Source of the DNA: Trypanosoma brucei gambiense DAL972
Taxonomy: Eukaryota; Euglenozoa; Kinetoplastea; Trypanosomatida; Trypanosomatidae
Assembly: GCF_000210295.1 (NCBI RefSeq)
Contig: NC_026737.1
Location: 1,368,057-1,432,056 of the forward strand
Reading direction: 5' to 3'
Length of the DNA: 64,000 nucleotides
The notes beneath the pieces are model-generated. The model had not been told where the DNA came from and did no database searches. It saw nothing but the letters and a program-made list of their open reading frames with translations. Positions within the stretch are counted from its first letter, which is position 1. Each line of letters starts with the position of its first letter. The position numbers and the translations under genes are program-made. Of the stretch, positions 42,701 through 53,123 are shown piece by piece.

Positions 42701-44160
42701 AGAAAGTCGTTAACCGGGAAGTCCAAACGCCAAGTCATATCAACAGTCACACCAGCTGACGCGGAATCACACTTCCCAGTGAAGCATAAGTTGTGCACCT
42801 CGCCATTGTTACATGCTGCCAGCACCGATCGCCCACCATTCACTGCCCATCGCAAGTTAGTCACGGCACAAGCGAATATATCCGAGGAGGCTGCGGTCTC
42901 AAGAAGTCCATCCGCCACCTCAATGAAATGGACTACATTTTTGTCACATACAGCTAAGACTGAAACTCCGTCAGATGTGCAAGCGGTCAAGGGACAGTCA
43001 CTTACCTTCATCTGGGAAACAACACTAACGGTATTTTCCACTGTGAAGGAACGGACGAACCCGCTGTCATATACAACTACCGCTACGGAGCCCACGACGC
43101 ACGCATCTACAACTTTCTCGGGAAATCTGACAGGGGTGTGCCCTGCTGTATTCGTGTCCTGATCATAAGTAACGAGACTCCCATCTAAACACACTATCAC
43201 GACGAGACCTCCCAACACCAGAAGCTTCACAGTGTCGGAGGCGCTCCGGCGTCGAACAAAAACAGACTGCGCGGTGTCCACAGAAATCTTTGTTACATCG
43301 GTACTGGTTGCAACCAAAACATCATTTACGTCTGGTAACGTCAGTAAACGAACTACCGAACGACCTAATCTCACAAGCAGCCGTTGTGCCTTCTGATCAA
43401 TATTGTAAGTAAACACATCACCACACTCCGTTCCAATGAATAAAAGAGTCCCGTTTTGCAGTAGGGCAGTAACATTGTGAGGTGTTTCGCAGTTTATATA
43501 ATTCTTCATATCTGTTCTCAGCTCGTCCAACAGAACTACCTGACCCCTACCAGCACCGCAGTACAGACCCTCAGTGCCCCATACGCAAGAGTGAAAATAG
43601 TGTCCCTTCGAACTCAATGTGAGAATACTTGGTACAAATGTGGCCGAATCCATGTTGCACGCAATTCGAACACCGTGTGGTTCCAAAACGGCTATACAGT
43701 CATGCCGATGCAACGGAAACGTTAAGTGCTTGCAGAAGACACCGCCTAGCTCGGTCGAGGCACATTTCACCAATCTGTTGCCGCGAGCGGCTGAATAAAA
43801 AGTAACACAAGTTGTTGGTATACATGTTAGAAGGGCTAACATTTCTCCATCACTCGAGAATAACATGTGCTGCACATCCACGGTCGCAACATTATCAATA
43901 CACTGCAGGTGGTGACGTTCTGGAAATCGGAAAACGTGCAGCGACACATCCAGCTTCACCTCAGTTACGCACAGCAAACCTGCAGAGGGTGAAAACGCCA
44001 GCGCACCGATCGCGTAGCGACCTTCACAAGGGATCCACTGGGACGACTCTTCCTTGCGTCGGATAACGATGCCACCCCCCGCTCCTAGGAGAAAGTCGTC
44101 ACCCGCAGCGACGAGAGCAGAGGGAGAGTTGAACCCTAGAATGCGCGCGTTGGTTGCCAT
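39778..44160 (-). CDS. CFAP43: WD40/coiled-coil cilia and flagella-associated protein, CFAP43/44 type
   Basis: A 1460-residue protein from the first ATG (MATNARILGFNSPSALVAAG). Residues 1 to about 640 form repeated beta-propeller blades (WD40-type, for example FSPSAGLLCVTEVKLDVSLH and LLCDKNV-like strands). After a short Ser/Pro segment, residues 660-1460 are mainly coiled coil with conserved-looking FNEECEMEIHKAREDDYY and NFHLRKP motifs. This two-part plan fits CFAP43/CFAP44, which form the tether/tether-head complex linking inner dynein arm f to axonemal microtubules and are needed for sperm and trypanosome flagellar beating. CFAP43 is preferred because I recall its T. brucei gene lying beside a NEK12-type kinase gene, as here; CFAP44 is the alternative. 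There is no frame break across 4.4 kb. Confidence 0.72.
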   Translation of the reverse strand: MATNARILGFNSPSALVAAGDDFLLGAGGGIVIRRKEESSQWIPCEGRYAIGALAFSPSAGLLCVTEVKLDVSLHVFRFPERHHLQCIDNVATVDVQHMLFSSDGEMLALLTCIPTTCVTFYSAARGNRLVKCASTELGGVFCKHLTFPLHRHDCIAVLEPHGVRIACNMDSATFVPSILTLSSKGHYFHSCVWGTEGLYCGAGRGQVVLLDELRTDMKNYINCETPHNVTALLQNGTLLFIGTECGDVFTYNIDQKAQRLLVRLGRSVVRLLTLPDVNDVLVATSTDVTKISVDTAQSVFVRRRSASDTVKLLVLGGLVVIVCLDGSLVTYDQDTNTAGHTPVRFPEKVVDACVVGSVAVVVYDSGFVRSFTVENTVSVVSQMKVSDCPLTACTSDGVSVLAVCDKNVVHFIEVADGLLETAASSDIFACAVTNLRWAVNGGRSVLAACNNGEVHNLCFTGKCDSASAGVTVDMTWRLDFPVNDFLPLYGDGDVINIFVHSVDKDTKMYALERQRVKESKPLRPYFLMRDHECGGNVLQRLGGDSIISAGGDGRVVVRDISHYLMKLPPVPPTKEKKHPLKEFLLRPFGRGGITCLSVWNAAGGFVCGGNDSVVHLVPVGKSPIHYSWSEPFWHQRAISTSPSRASSPSDAETLSAERSRCRIISALADLRMEVEKLLQERTPTVRAEDFLLPEQRQAFNEECEMEIHKAREDDYYSLVHNEFVQHTIKTECWDVMEVQRSKIVSMTDPETEVHNFHLRKPCAQRAKIQKKIKLMRAIQIKTEECFTLSSLVKRAKEGNLCTEQQACGPPSDVDELLYDTLDVYTGPRATIQLILLECKILHEKKSFNIRFDTLRERKSRELNLIAERNGRCVRIMQQLGEHTCPPNVLFTPVFDIEEDPQTVFEVFDSEIDPELLKLAVKSDDGELVVSPSDEAALKTWMDGLEKVTEVLRVNVPIPPFADNSLEQYVPPEERSDEQQRIFEEYEKEVAEQTVLINEKKELLRGEVAALVKANMTSAKAIDDEIDVLRTDRMLVAQLVDELELHQVNALCLFLLKKTIRNKFLGVKREEEDLLCRLRQLDSLYEYRLKLYLASEARVQDCIEEEKNMITDMRCLPPFTDPDWGERLNRRFTTWRSKYEDGLAKVPEPTRSGVVPIPLWEQYCQCCRAVVEARDKIIHLRGEADALNDEVVEVETEKKKAQFALDDKEKAEEACRKEVIEKVLDIQNLYTLQQGQVQDENAMVSDDFTDFSIRWVKNITDYNDLIFASFDEIRSLMSRSSQLRQSMKTCSWETERLLYCIGTLEMELRQLHTLRVTRQMQETIHTGAVTSLEREINKMDARIEAVRSVMSKKVEERNRVISKLKMQINDRRAENQYLNNQVQALTNSVEDKKAVWGMLGEHNNDKDRLRERMRELYENSELEELARCQQEELVRLKNEVDRLREATFPSFAVVTRRTAR

Positions 44161-44498
44161 CTAATATAAAAATACACTGCGTAATAATACCCTATAATGT
44201 TTGGCACGGAGCGCGCGGATGGAGCAACAACGAAAGTTTATGAACCGAACAGGGAGTGACGCCACCAAAAACACTTTTCTTTTGGGCTCGTATATAGCAC
44301 AAGCTGCCGCAAAAGCAACACAGAGCGTTAATACCGGACACACATGCGCACAAACAAACAAGCAAAAAAAAAGCAAACGAACAACTATAGATTACCCCCG
44401 CACTCCCATGTCTCTTCTAATAATTGAAAGAATAAAAATATGTATTCACAGCAATAAAAAAAATAATTAAAACAATCGTTAAGCAAGCGAAAGCACGT
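44161..44498. other. Intergenic region
   Basis: No gene is supported. It contains A-runs at 44365-44371 and 44455-44464, giving coding-strand T-tracts upstream of the CFAP43-like gene. Confidence 0.4.
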
Positions 44499-45792
44499 TT
44501 AGGCGACACCTATACCACGTTGAATCGCGTGAACCCACATTTCCATGTCCCCATGTGATACAGCCTGAAACCACATGCCCTCTCCGCCGACCGTATTGAG
44601 GGCAAACACAAAATCTCTCTTTGCAGTACTGTGAGACACCGGGCAAGCACCCTGCACTTGTTCAAGGTTTAGGCCTTTTGGATTACTTCCTTCTTCATCA
44701 TCTGTTAAAATGAGCTGTCCGCGAACAATCTGCAAAAACCTCGGTTTCCACGACTTCCCGTTTCCACCACCCAGTTTGTTTACATGTCCTCGGTGTAACG
44801 TCGTAGTTAATTTGTGATACCAGGAAACGATGTGCATCAGGGTTCACTTCCGAGGATAAGATTTCGCTGACCTGTGATACGAGGACCTCCTTCACCGAGT
44901 CCGAAATTCGTTCGTTTTTCTTCAGTGCTTGCACAAATAGTTTAAGGCCCTTATTGATGTAAGGTATCTGGAAAATTTCCCTTACACTTGGTCTGTCATT
45001 AGGGTCCGCTACAAGGATACCATCAACAACATGCTTAAATCCGGACAAGAAGCTATCCGGCAAGGGAGCATATGTGCCAGCAAGAACCTTCGACATCAAA
45101 CCTTTCAAATTACTTGCTGAAAACGGTTTCTTCATGCCAATAATTTCGTACAATAAAACAACCGACGATCACACATCAGCATCCTCATTGTAACTTTGAT
45201 TATTCCACAGTTCTGGTGCCAGGTAGTACGGTGTGCCACAGAACGTACTTGCAACGACGCGTGATACGGTGTCTTCATATTGATGACTGAATCCAAAGTC
45301 TCCCAGTTTAACTAGTCCTGTAGATGTGAGCAGCACATTGGCAGATTTGATATCGCGGTGCAGCATCTTATGGCTGTGGATGTAGTCAAAGGCGATGCAC
45401 AGTTCTAAGAAGAGAAACAAGGACTCGTGTTCTTGAAAATAGTGCGCGTCTCCCGTGCCCCGAAGCTTTATTTGCTCATGAGGGTTGCCTGAGTCAGCGA
45501 ATTCCATGACAATAAGCAACCAATCATTTTTCTCGTGGTCGTCGATGTAACGAATAATGTTTGGATGATTACAGTTGGTCAGACATTTGATTTCGCTCTG
45601 TGAGCACCGCTTATCCCGCTGAGACATCTTGCTTGAATCCATGACTTTTGCTACACAAAGAGACCCATCCTCCACGCTCTCCGCTACATATCCTTCACCA
45701 TAGGAACCCAATCCTACGATCCCTTTGTTCAGGTATTTACACCAACCACCGCTGCCATCGGTGCAAAGGATCGTCGAGAACGGTTCGGCCAT
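44499..45792 (-). pseudogene. Degenerate NEK-family kinase with PH domain (NEK12/NrkA-type)
   Basis: Reading from MAEPFSTILCTDGSGG at 45792, the kinase domain is recognisable: GLGSYGEGYV, CVAKVMDSSK, HRDIKSANV, DFGFSHQYED, CGTPYYLAPELW. At 45169-45171 the expected Trp of the DVWS motif is TGA (reads NEDADV, stop, SSVVLLYEIIGMKKPF). The same frame then continues to about 44790, where a one-base shift moves the PH domain into another frame (RGHVNKLGGGNGKSWKPRF to the end at 44499). The two lesions remove the C-lobe and PH domain from the translated product, which would stop after about 207 codons, so the gene is a pseudogene. The architecture matches the intact NEK-PH gene at 20885-22207 but the sequence is clearly a different paralogue. 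It is the last core gene before the decayed region. Confidence 0.87.
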
Positions 45793-47470
45793 CGAAACTC
45801 TACGTAATGGTGGTCGCTGACGGTGGACTGAGCGCCCAAGGGTTGGTGACCACAGGGAAATTGCAAGCAGCAACCACAATCCACTTTGGAAGAACGCGCC
45901 GAACAACACACAAACCCCCAAAACGACTGCTGTGTCCACAGGAAAAATTCACCCACAACGAGCACTTAGGATGTTTTGTACTACGAAGGTTGCGGATCTG
46001 GGACGCGCAACACAAACAAATCAATACCATACATCTGGCTGAACCTCTAAAGTTTGTCAGGCGTCCGTAACGGATTTAGTTACACACAATTGGGGCTTCA
46101 GCCAACCATTTCGGTCACCTGTCAAAAACTGGAGCGAGAAAGTTAACAAGGGCAACCACATGCTACTCAATTGATAGCTACCACTTGTGAGTGGGGGAAG
46201 TCTTCTCAGTGGAACCGACGAAGGCTTAACACCAAATAACATGCGAGAGACATTGAAAGGATTCACACTACACGGCAAAATAAAGCGTGAGTGGGTTGGT
46301 CGGAGTTGCACCCGCGTTCAGGTAGTAGTGGGTCGTTTTTCGTTATTTAACCTTGCCATATATTCTTAGCAAATGACTCGGCACCACCTCATAAATAAAT
46401 GCGTAAATAGCAACCACCACCTTTCAGGAAATTTTGGAGAAGGGCAAACAAGTAGGTGTAGAACTTCGACATATTGAAGCTCGATAACCCCCCTGAGATT
46501 CACCTCAGTACCTACCTTACCCTCTTTTAACAATTTATGTCAAAAGGTCGTAGCAGAGATATTCAATAAACGTAGATAATGGCATTTCTCTGTACAAATA
46601 CACAACCAACAAGCTGTCATTAAAGATCCTTCACACCATAAAAGTTAATCATTTTTAGTTGTCTAATTGATAAAAAAATATACATTGTAAATCTCAATAA
46701 GCATAAAACCACCTACAGGTGCCAGCGCTCTGTGTGGTGTACGTACTTGGGGGAAATGCCACTCGTAGCTGCATATGTACACTTATGCATCAAACAAGCA
46801 CGTTGCAATTCACCAAACGCCAGGCCCAGCCAACCCCTTGAGTCAGAACACATGGTGGCAAAAGCAAAAACTCAATCCCTTAAAGATACATAACAGTATA
46901 CATTACTGCTCAAAGTACTTAAATTATTGCCGCGAACGAAATTCAGCCAGTTCGAGAAGGGAAGGAAAAGAAACGTGCGCACACGCAACGGTACTATAAG
47001 TACTTCCTCATGACGGACCGTGGACCGCAACACGACAATAGATAATCTTATCGATGCATGGTATTGAAGGACCTGCTAACCAACCAACTTAGCCGCCGCA
47101 CAAACACGACAACCGCAAATTAAGAGGAAAGCCCAATATGCGTTAGCGACATGGCTATTGAAATCCATCAAAACGAAGAGCAAAATACCTTTCCACGAGA
47201 GTGTTCTCACACAACCAGCAATGGCACGGCATTGAGAGAAATGTTTAAAAAACTGGACTCATGCACAGTTCGACTCAGACGTATATCGCAGAACGCAGTA
47301 TCTTCAAATATGAGTCATCACTTAAACTCATATAGCAACAAAAACAGGAAAGTAAATAAACCTCCTTGTACACGTTGATAAAACCTTTAGTTGGTGAATG
47401 GTAACCCACCAAATGCACAGAATGCATGCAAAGCGAACTTCAAGCGCAACAAAATATGTACAAGTACAGT
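45793..47470. other. Gene-poor boundary region (candidate transcription start/strand-switch)
   Basis: No gene is supported. This is where the minus-strand gene array begins (its 5' end lies to the right), so polymerase II transcription of the array should start in or beyond this stretch. Sequence is mixed, AT-rich from 46370, with no clear GT-rich tract or known promoter visible. Confidence 0.4.
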
Positions 47471-49165
47471 TATCAAACACAACTGGCACTCTTTCGACAG
47501 TTATTAACGATGGACCACCACGCTGACGGACAGCAATGACACGGCTCACGGAAGTGTTTTCTCACACCGCTTCGCACCGTAAAGGGCGGTCTGCCAAACG
47601 CTCGCCGCGGCAGAGACGCGAAAAGGGACCGCTCTAACAACCGCCCCAGTCCGGTGCACGCCGCCTCCCTCCTGACACTTGACATAGCTAGCAAGTGACA
47701 TGCTCAGAAGAAGTGACGTGTAACGGACCCTTTCACCCCTTTCTGTCGACGAGCTTGAGCTCCCAGCGTTAGCTCACAGTGACGGAAGAAGCTGTTGGGG
47801 TGCCTTCACATCAATAGTGGCAATTCTTTCTCGTAAAAAAAAAAAAAAAACGTCCGTTAAGTCAGAGCGCCTCTCGAATTCGAAGCGACACTGGTTGGCT
47901 TCAATCCATCACGTTACCCTCCTCCGTATCACCGGCGTTGGTATGTTCTTCCACGAGGCTGCCATTCTTTAAAAGTATGCGTAGAAAGAGCCTTGTAGTA
48001 AATTCAGATTTCACAGACCTGTTGGAGGCAAAATACACCAGCAGCAAACGGGCAACCGAGTTCCCCATTGAAGAACGGGACAATTGACACATAGGCGCAA
48101 GACAGGAATCACGCGCCTCCTCAAGGGAGGCCGCCGCACCGCCGAGTAGGTAAGCACTCGCGGGGACGTTGCAAGAATCTGATGCCGCTTGGACACGGCA
48201 GATGCCTTCATGATTAGCGTGAGGGGACGCCCAGTGGCGAAATGACTGCAGTTGCCGCCGCCGCAGTTTTCGTTGCGTTAGTCCCCACGTCACCCAGTCA
48301 CGGTGTTGCAGGTCGCCCTCGGCTTGATCTAGCAGTGTAGTCGAAACAACCGCGCTCCGAGGTGTTTGACGCACCCACCAACTTTCCTAACCAGGGAGTC
48401 TGCACCTGCGAGCCTGACTTGCAGCTATCTCTGCTATCCTCAGCCGCGCGTTGCCTTTATAGTGATTGGACCGCTATCTAGGAAAGAAGCGCTCCGTCAT
48501 GCGCGGCAAGCTCCGTCCCCGCTCACGATTTGGACCAATAAATCCCACAACCGAGTGTGCTCTAACGGTCCGCTGGATCATCATGTCCAGGAGAATCGGG
48601 GGAGGACTCTCCGTGTTTGTTACGGTGTAGCGCCGTTGCCTGTCCGACGGGGCTCGCCATCTGCCTCTCCCCACCATAGAAAACGTTGTGCTTATTAACT
48701 GACCGCGCAACAGCGGCTTGAGGCCTAGTTTGGAGCGGCGGTCCGAGTTTCATCGTCTAACCCCGACGACGGAACATCACGCAGCAAAAGACAATCGCGA
48801 TTTCTTGTGATTGCATCGTTGCATATTCAACGCTCGCCAATGCCACGGTGTACATAGGTACGGAGCTGCCGCATTCTTTTTGTATACGGTTAACGGTGAG
48901 TCCCCATATCCCGCATTCCCCGCCGATGTCGTCCACCTCAGGTTTTCACCCGGGCCCCATTCCCTATCAGGCTGAGAGAAACCAAGAACCAGCGGCGTGC
49001 CTCATACGCAAACCCTTCCGCGCCAACCATTATGGCATACCTGCAGGGTGCGGGAATCCCTGCCATGCCGGACTGCTGTTTGCTCTTCGCCGGCCCCCAC
49101 CGTCGTACGAATATCCGGCTCAATCTATCGTCATCCTCTGGGGCGGTGACCCGCGGGCCTACTAA
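47471..49165 (-). pseudogene. GC-rich relic of a minus-strand coding gene, identity unknown
   Basis: Base composition is clearly more GC-rich than the DNA on either side, and several minus-strand frames chain with breaks between them. Examples are 48938-49123, 48474-48753 and 47901-48374 (a ~155-codon stretch with LLDQAEGDLQHRDWVTWG and ARLLLVYFASNRSVKSEF). The reading frame changes between segments and no ATG-initiated long frame survives. I cannot name the family; retrotransposon-hot-spot and other subtelomeric multigene families are possibilities but none of their known motifs was seen. An A-run of 16 at about 47837-47852 lies within it. Confidence 0.35.
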
Positions 49166-49593
49166 TGGAAAGAAGTCACTGGTGAGGCAAGGGGAAAGCT
49201 CGTAAAAGTATATATATTAATTTTTTTCCTTCAACGGGAAGTAGTATACGTAAAAGAAAACCTGCATTGCCACAAAGCCAGCACGCAGTTACTGTGCGGA
49301 GGTTGTGCCAATGAAAATGGGGTTGGGTATGCCCCCGGGAAAAACAAGTTGCGTGTGATGCGTAGATGGCAAAAGCGGCAATGTTCACAAGTCCTGCGCC
49401 ATTTCTCTCTCTGGGGTCAAAGGTGACCCATACTTAGGTCCAAGATGGAACCGGCCACCGCGTATGGAAGGGTGATTTTCACAGTCAGTAAAAAGAATGA
49501 GGTGATTTCTATGCAGCTTATTTTCTTCCACCACGTTGTTTGGAAAGACAGTGCAATAACAGATGAGATTGCAGTGGAAGAAACAACTGCAGA

Positions 49594-52050
49594 ATGACAC
49601 ACCTAATATGTAAAATTGATGTTTTGGTGGGAGACATAAAGCAGAAGCGTAACGAGGGATATGCTGCATTCGAAATTGGATTAGGGCGAAATGCGCACAG
49701 GAGAGACCTTCTTAGCTCCATCGAGTCTCTGCCAAAGAAGCGATCGCATATCGTATTAAAAGAAAGCTCACCGTTTTCCGCTTCCATATTCACACCCCCG
49801 AACCAACTTGGATAGACCGGTGGAACAGCCTCGCTCCCTGATAAGTGTTTCAGCAAATGTCGATTGCAACCGCCAAATTGATGGCGTTGAAAAGGAGAAA
49901 CAATACAGCGAAGCGCTTGCCAACGAATTAAGCACGCTATTGATAGCCCCCGAGGCTAAGGCAGAGAGAGTTCGCGATCCAGTGATGGGCACAGAATGTA
50001 ACTTTATCGTCCACTGATAAGAATCAACCATGAGTGACATAGTTGAGGGGCACGAGTGGGCAGAAGTGGCAGACGCATGGGAAGGCTTTAAAAGATGCTG
50101 TGAAATCCCTCGTGTGCGCCACGGATGCTTTCAATGTGTTTTGTGTGAGCGTGGCACTCCCCGGAAATGTGACAAACTTTAAAAAACATATGGACAGACA
50201 TGAGGGAGGTTCAAACCAGAAGCGATGAACAAAACGAGGCGAAGAAGCCTAGGAATAATCTGGGAGAGTGCAAGGAAATGCTCACAAGGCCCAAAGAACA
50301 ACCAGTTACAAACTGGTATAAGTGACACATTTGCCTCTATCACTATAGGAAGAAAGATTTGACCCTGCCATTGGGAAGTGGTGGAAAATGCGACACTCCA
50401 GCGGGAAGCACTGAATATGGCGATGAAGGGATAAGACTGGGAGAAGGAAATGCACTAAGGTGCGCCTTGCGCACGAATACTGAGTTTCTGAATTACCAGC
50501 TAAAACGACGCGTAGAAACCCGCCGTCAAGGGTGCAAGGACAGGGCCACGAGACTGGAAGAAAGCGATGAAAATGGTTTCCGTGGAGAGGGTGGAAAAAA
50601 GGAACGCTAAAACGGCGGAGGAGCAAAGAAGAGAGACCATAATTTGCCCTTGCCCTACCAAAGCATACCCAACGTCGGTGTCGCCAAAGTCTCATACCTC
50701 CAAACTTCATCCATATAATAAAGAAGGGGCCACAACGGCCGAGGGCGCGGGTGAAAGGACCGCGGACGACAAGGATACCAGGGGCGTGGAACGCGAAAAT
50801 ATGGCAAGCAGCAAAGGTAGCGTTTTTCGGTTCCACCACTGCCATGAAACTTGTCGTAAGCATCCGCAACCTCGCCAATACGTTGAGTCCAAACGCCGGG
50901 AGGCCATGAAGACATCCTAGAAGCGGGGAAAAAATTATGGGAAGTTCAGTGGAGACGATCAAAGGATGTAAGGGCGTGCAACCGTAGAGGTGTGGAAATT
51001 GAGGGGACAGCGGGGGAAAATGTCAGGTCAGAGGAATACGCCGTCGAACACGCTGACATCCAAATGCGGAAGGGATTTTGTGACGACCCATACGGGAGGC
51101 AGAGAGAGGATACGGGGACAAATTACTACAAAATAACCATCGAAGCAATGAGAAATACGGTGGGGCTTACCAAAGAGAGCGTGGTCAACCTTCAGGAGCA
51201 ACATACAGGACGTGCTTGCGTGGTGTGACAAGGCGGTGAAGGAACGTGAAATATATCCCTGACTTCCGACGAAACAAGAGGCAGCGATGGATATCACAAA
51301 GTTTCAAATAGGAGACCGAGGAGCATACAATGGCGACATGGCGACACGGCGAAGGTCGACGCGGAAAGCATAGCCGAACATTTGCATGGCAGAAAGGCTT
51401 CGTCAGACATAGATGCAGAAAGAAAATGATGCGGCAGAGGTTAAGGACCAAGTAAAACACGACGCAGCATATGGGGGGAAATGTTAAGCAAGATCTGTTG
51501 TGTAATTTCTTTTTCAGTAAAATTGGAAGTTATGTTGTATGAACGGTGAGTATGATATGCGAGGAGGGCAGTTGCGGAAAGGCTGAATGAAAATGACTGC
51601 TGTTGTGCTCCGTCGTGTAAAGCCGCTGATGGCTCAGAAGATATAGCAAAAGAATATCGAAAATTCATGAATAGCACATACGACCTTAAAGTATGCGGCG
51701 AGAATTATGACGGCAAAGCCGCCACCAGCACGGTAAAAGACTGCAACCCTCAAAACCATACCACGGTTATGATATGATTTCCCGGCCAGTATGACGATGC
51801 ATACTTTTTAACATGCAGGACCTGAAGAAAAGGGAGATAATAGATGAGTAAAAGACAATAAATCAAGAAGTTGAAGAAACAAAGATGACAGTTGCTAGAA
51901 ACACCTCACGAAAGCCGGAGAGCCTTCGCGGATTCAGTATGTCCTACTTGATGCAGGGGGCGGTAATCTAACGCACACACGGTAGCACGATCCTGGAATT
52001 GTCATCGCCCCAGGAACAACTACGGATGGAGGCACAAAGAGGTGAAACAT
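49594..52050 (+). pseudogene. Plus-strand coding relics, possibly of surface-protein genes
   Basis: Purine-rich plus-strand DNA with many short frames that appear to continue one another after frameshifts (49594-49815, 49808-50017, 50359-50610 then 50567-50920, 50992-51228). The best-preserved piece is 51556-51777, about 73 codons with six Cys and a glycosylation-type sequon (CCCAPSCKAADG, FMNSTYDLKVCGENYDG), ended by TGA. This Cys-rich, sequon-bearing character suggests an extracellular protein, but no VSG, ESAG or ISG motif was identified with certainty. Confidence 0.3.
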
Positions 52051-52693
52051 AACAACGGAAAGCAGGCGGCGTTTAGGGTGCTATTTGAAACTCCTCAGAC
52101 AAGCCAGACTTACGTGGTGCAAAAACAAAAAATAGTGCACAGTCGGGAAGGGAAGTGAAGGGAGGTTCGCAACAACGGAAGAACAGAATACCGAGAGACG
52201 ATCAGGCACTTCCTCCAATACAAGAAACTCGTGCAATTCATCATGATATAGCTTCCAGCATTCAGTTCAGAAGGACGGTTAAGCCACAAAACAACGGCCA
52301 CATAGACACAGGCGAGAAACAGTAAAACCCAGATGGTGACAAAACATCTCGTTGCCAAGCGACCGAAACAAACCGAAATGTTGTGCCACTAAACGGGGAT
52401 TAAGGTTCACTCGGCACTAAAGAATATATGCAGGGTAGCAGGAACCTGCATACGAATACACATGAAGGTAGGGGGAACGTTCTACTACTTGCTTGACAAT
52501 TCTGTGGCCAAGCTGCTGAAGCTGTTCTCAAGGAACTCGGCACATGGAGAGTAAATGTACAGGAAGAGGGGGGAAAAGTTTCTCTGGAAGTGGTTGTCCG
52601 TTTCGGGAGTCAAACGTTGCTTAGGGTTCTGGATCTTCGAATATTCTTTAGAGGTTATGACGGTCGCAAGCGTAGGTATGTCCTTCCGCTGTA
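52051..52693. other. Decayed intergenic DNA
   Basis: No supported gene; short unrelated frames on both strands. It immediately precedes the RIME-like element. Confidence 0.4.
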
Positions 52694-53123
52694 CCCTGGT
52701 CTAGTGGTTAAGTAGCGTCCGCGTCACAGATAGTGCAGGGATAGATCCCAGCTGGCGGAGAGTATTTAGCTTACACTAAGAATGAATCTGCCTCAACATG
52801 GAGTCAGCGTCCAGGGCCAGAAGAGAAATCAACTGGGAGGCCAAATGCTCCATCCAAACGGCGGCCGCAACACCGGATATGGTGTGACCGCTCCGTGGGG
52901 AGAGAACCATTACTTAGTGTTCCACCACGGTTCAGCACCCTGCCCAGGTGAGGGAACAGAAATCCCTTATACAACTTCCGTCCGGGGAGGCAGATGGATA
53001 TGGTAAACATGGTTCAAGCGCAACGTGGGGGGAATCGAACGGGCGCCAAATGGAGACCGCCCCCCTAGACACACGCACATACGGTCACCCAGCCGTGGGT
53101 ATCAATTCTTCAAAAAAAGAAAA
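52694..53123 (+). mobile_element. RIME-like short non-autonomous retroposon
   Basis: A segment of about 430 bp starting ccctggtctagtggtta and ending in an A-rich tail (caaaaaaagaaaa, 53111-53124). The first ~60 bases resemble the 5' promoter hallmark of trypanosomatid retroposons, with a box-A-like tggtctagtgg (52698-52708) and a box-B-like gggatagatccca (52738-52750). A short frame (52782-53006) encodes VTAPWGENHYLVFHHGSAP. RIME elements are ~0.5 kb, end in poly(A) and move with ingi enzymes. No clear target-site duplication was found, so the insertion is old or truncated. The identity is by recollection of layout, not by alignment. Confidence 0.5.

Noticed and set aside
39758..43162. Several + strand frames opposite the CFAP43-like gene (up to 206 codons)
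   Set aside because: Antisense shadows of an intact 1460-codon gene with clear domain structure.
50306..50962. 218-codon minus-strand frame
   Set aside because: It is antisense to purine-rich plus-strand relic DNA with better coding character; rich in Cys, Phe, His and Leu as expected of a shadow.
52694..52760. A complete tRNA gene
   Set aside because: Box-A-like and box-B-like sequences are present, but the acceptor and T stems do not pair; better explained as the retroposon promoter.
53029..53095. Minus-strand tRNA gene around the gttcgattcc motif
   Set aside because: The T-stem and acceptor stem do not form pairs; only the box-B core matches.
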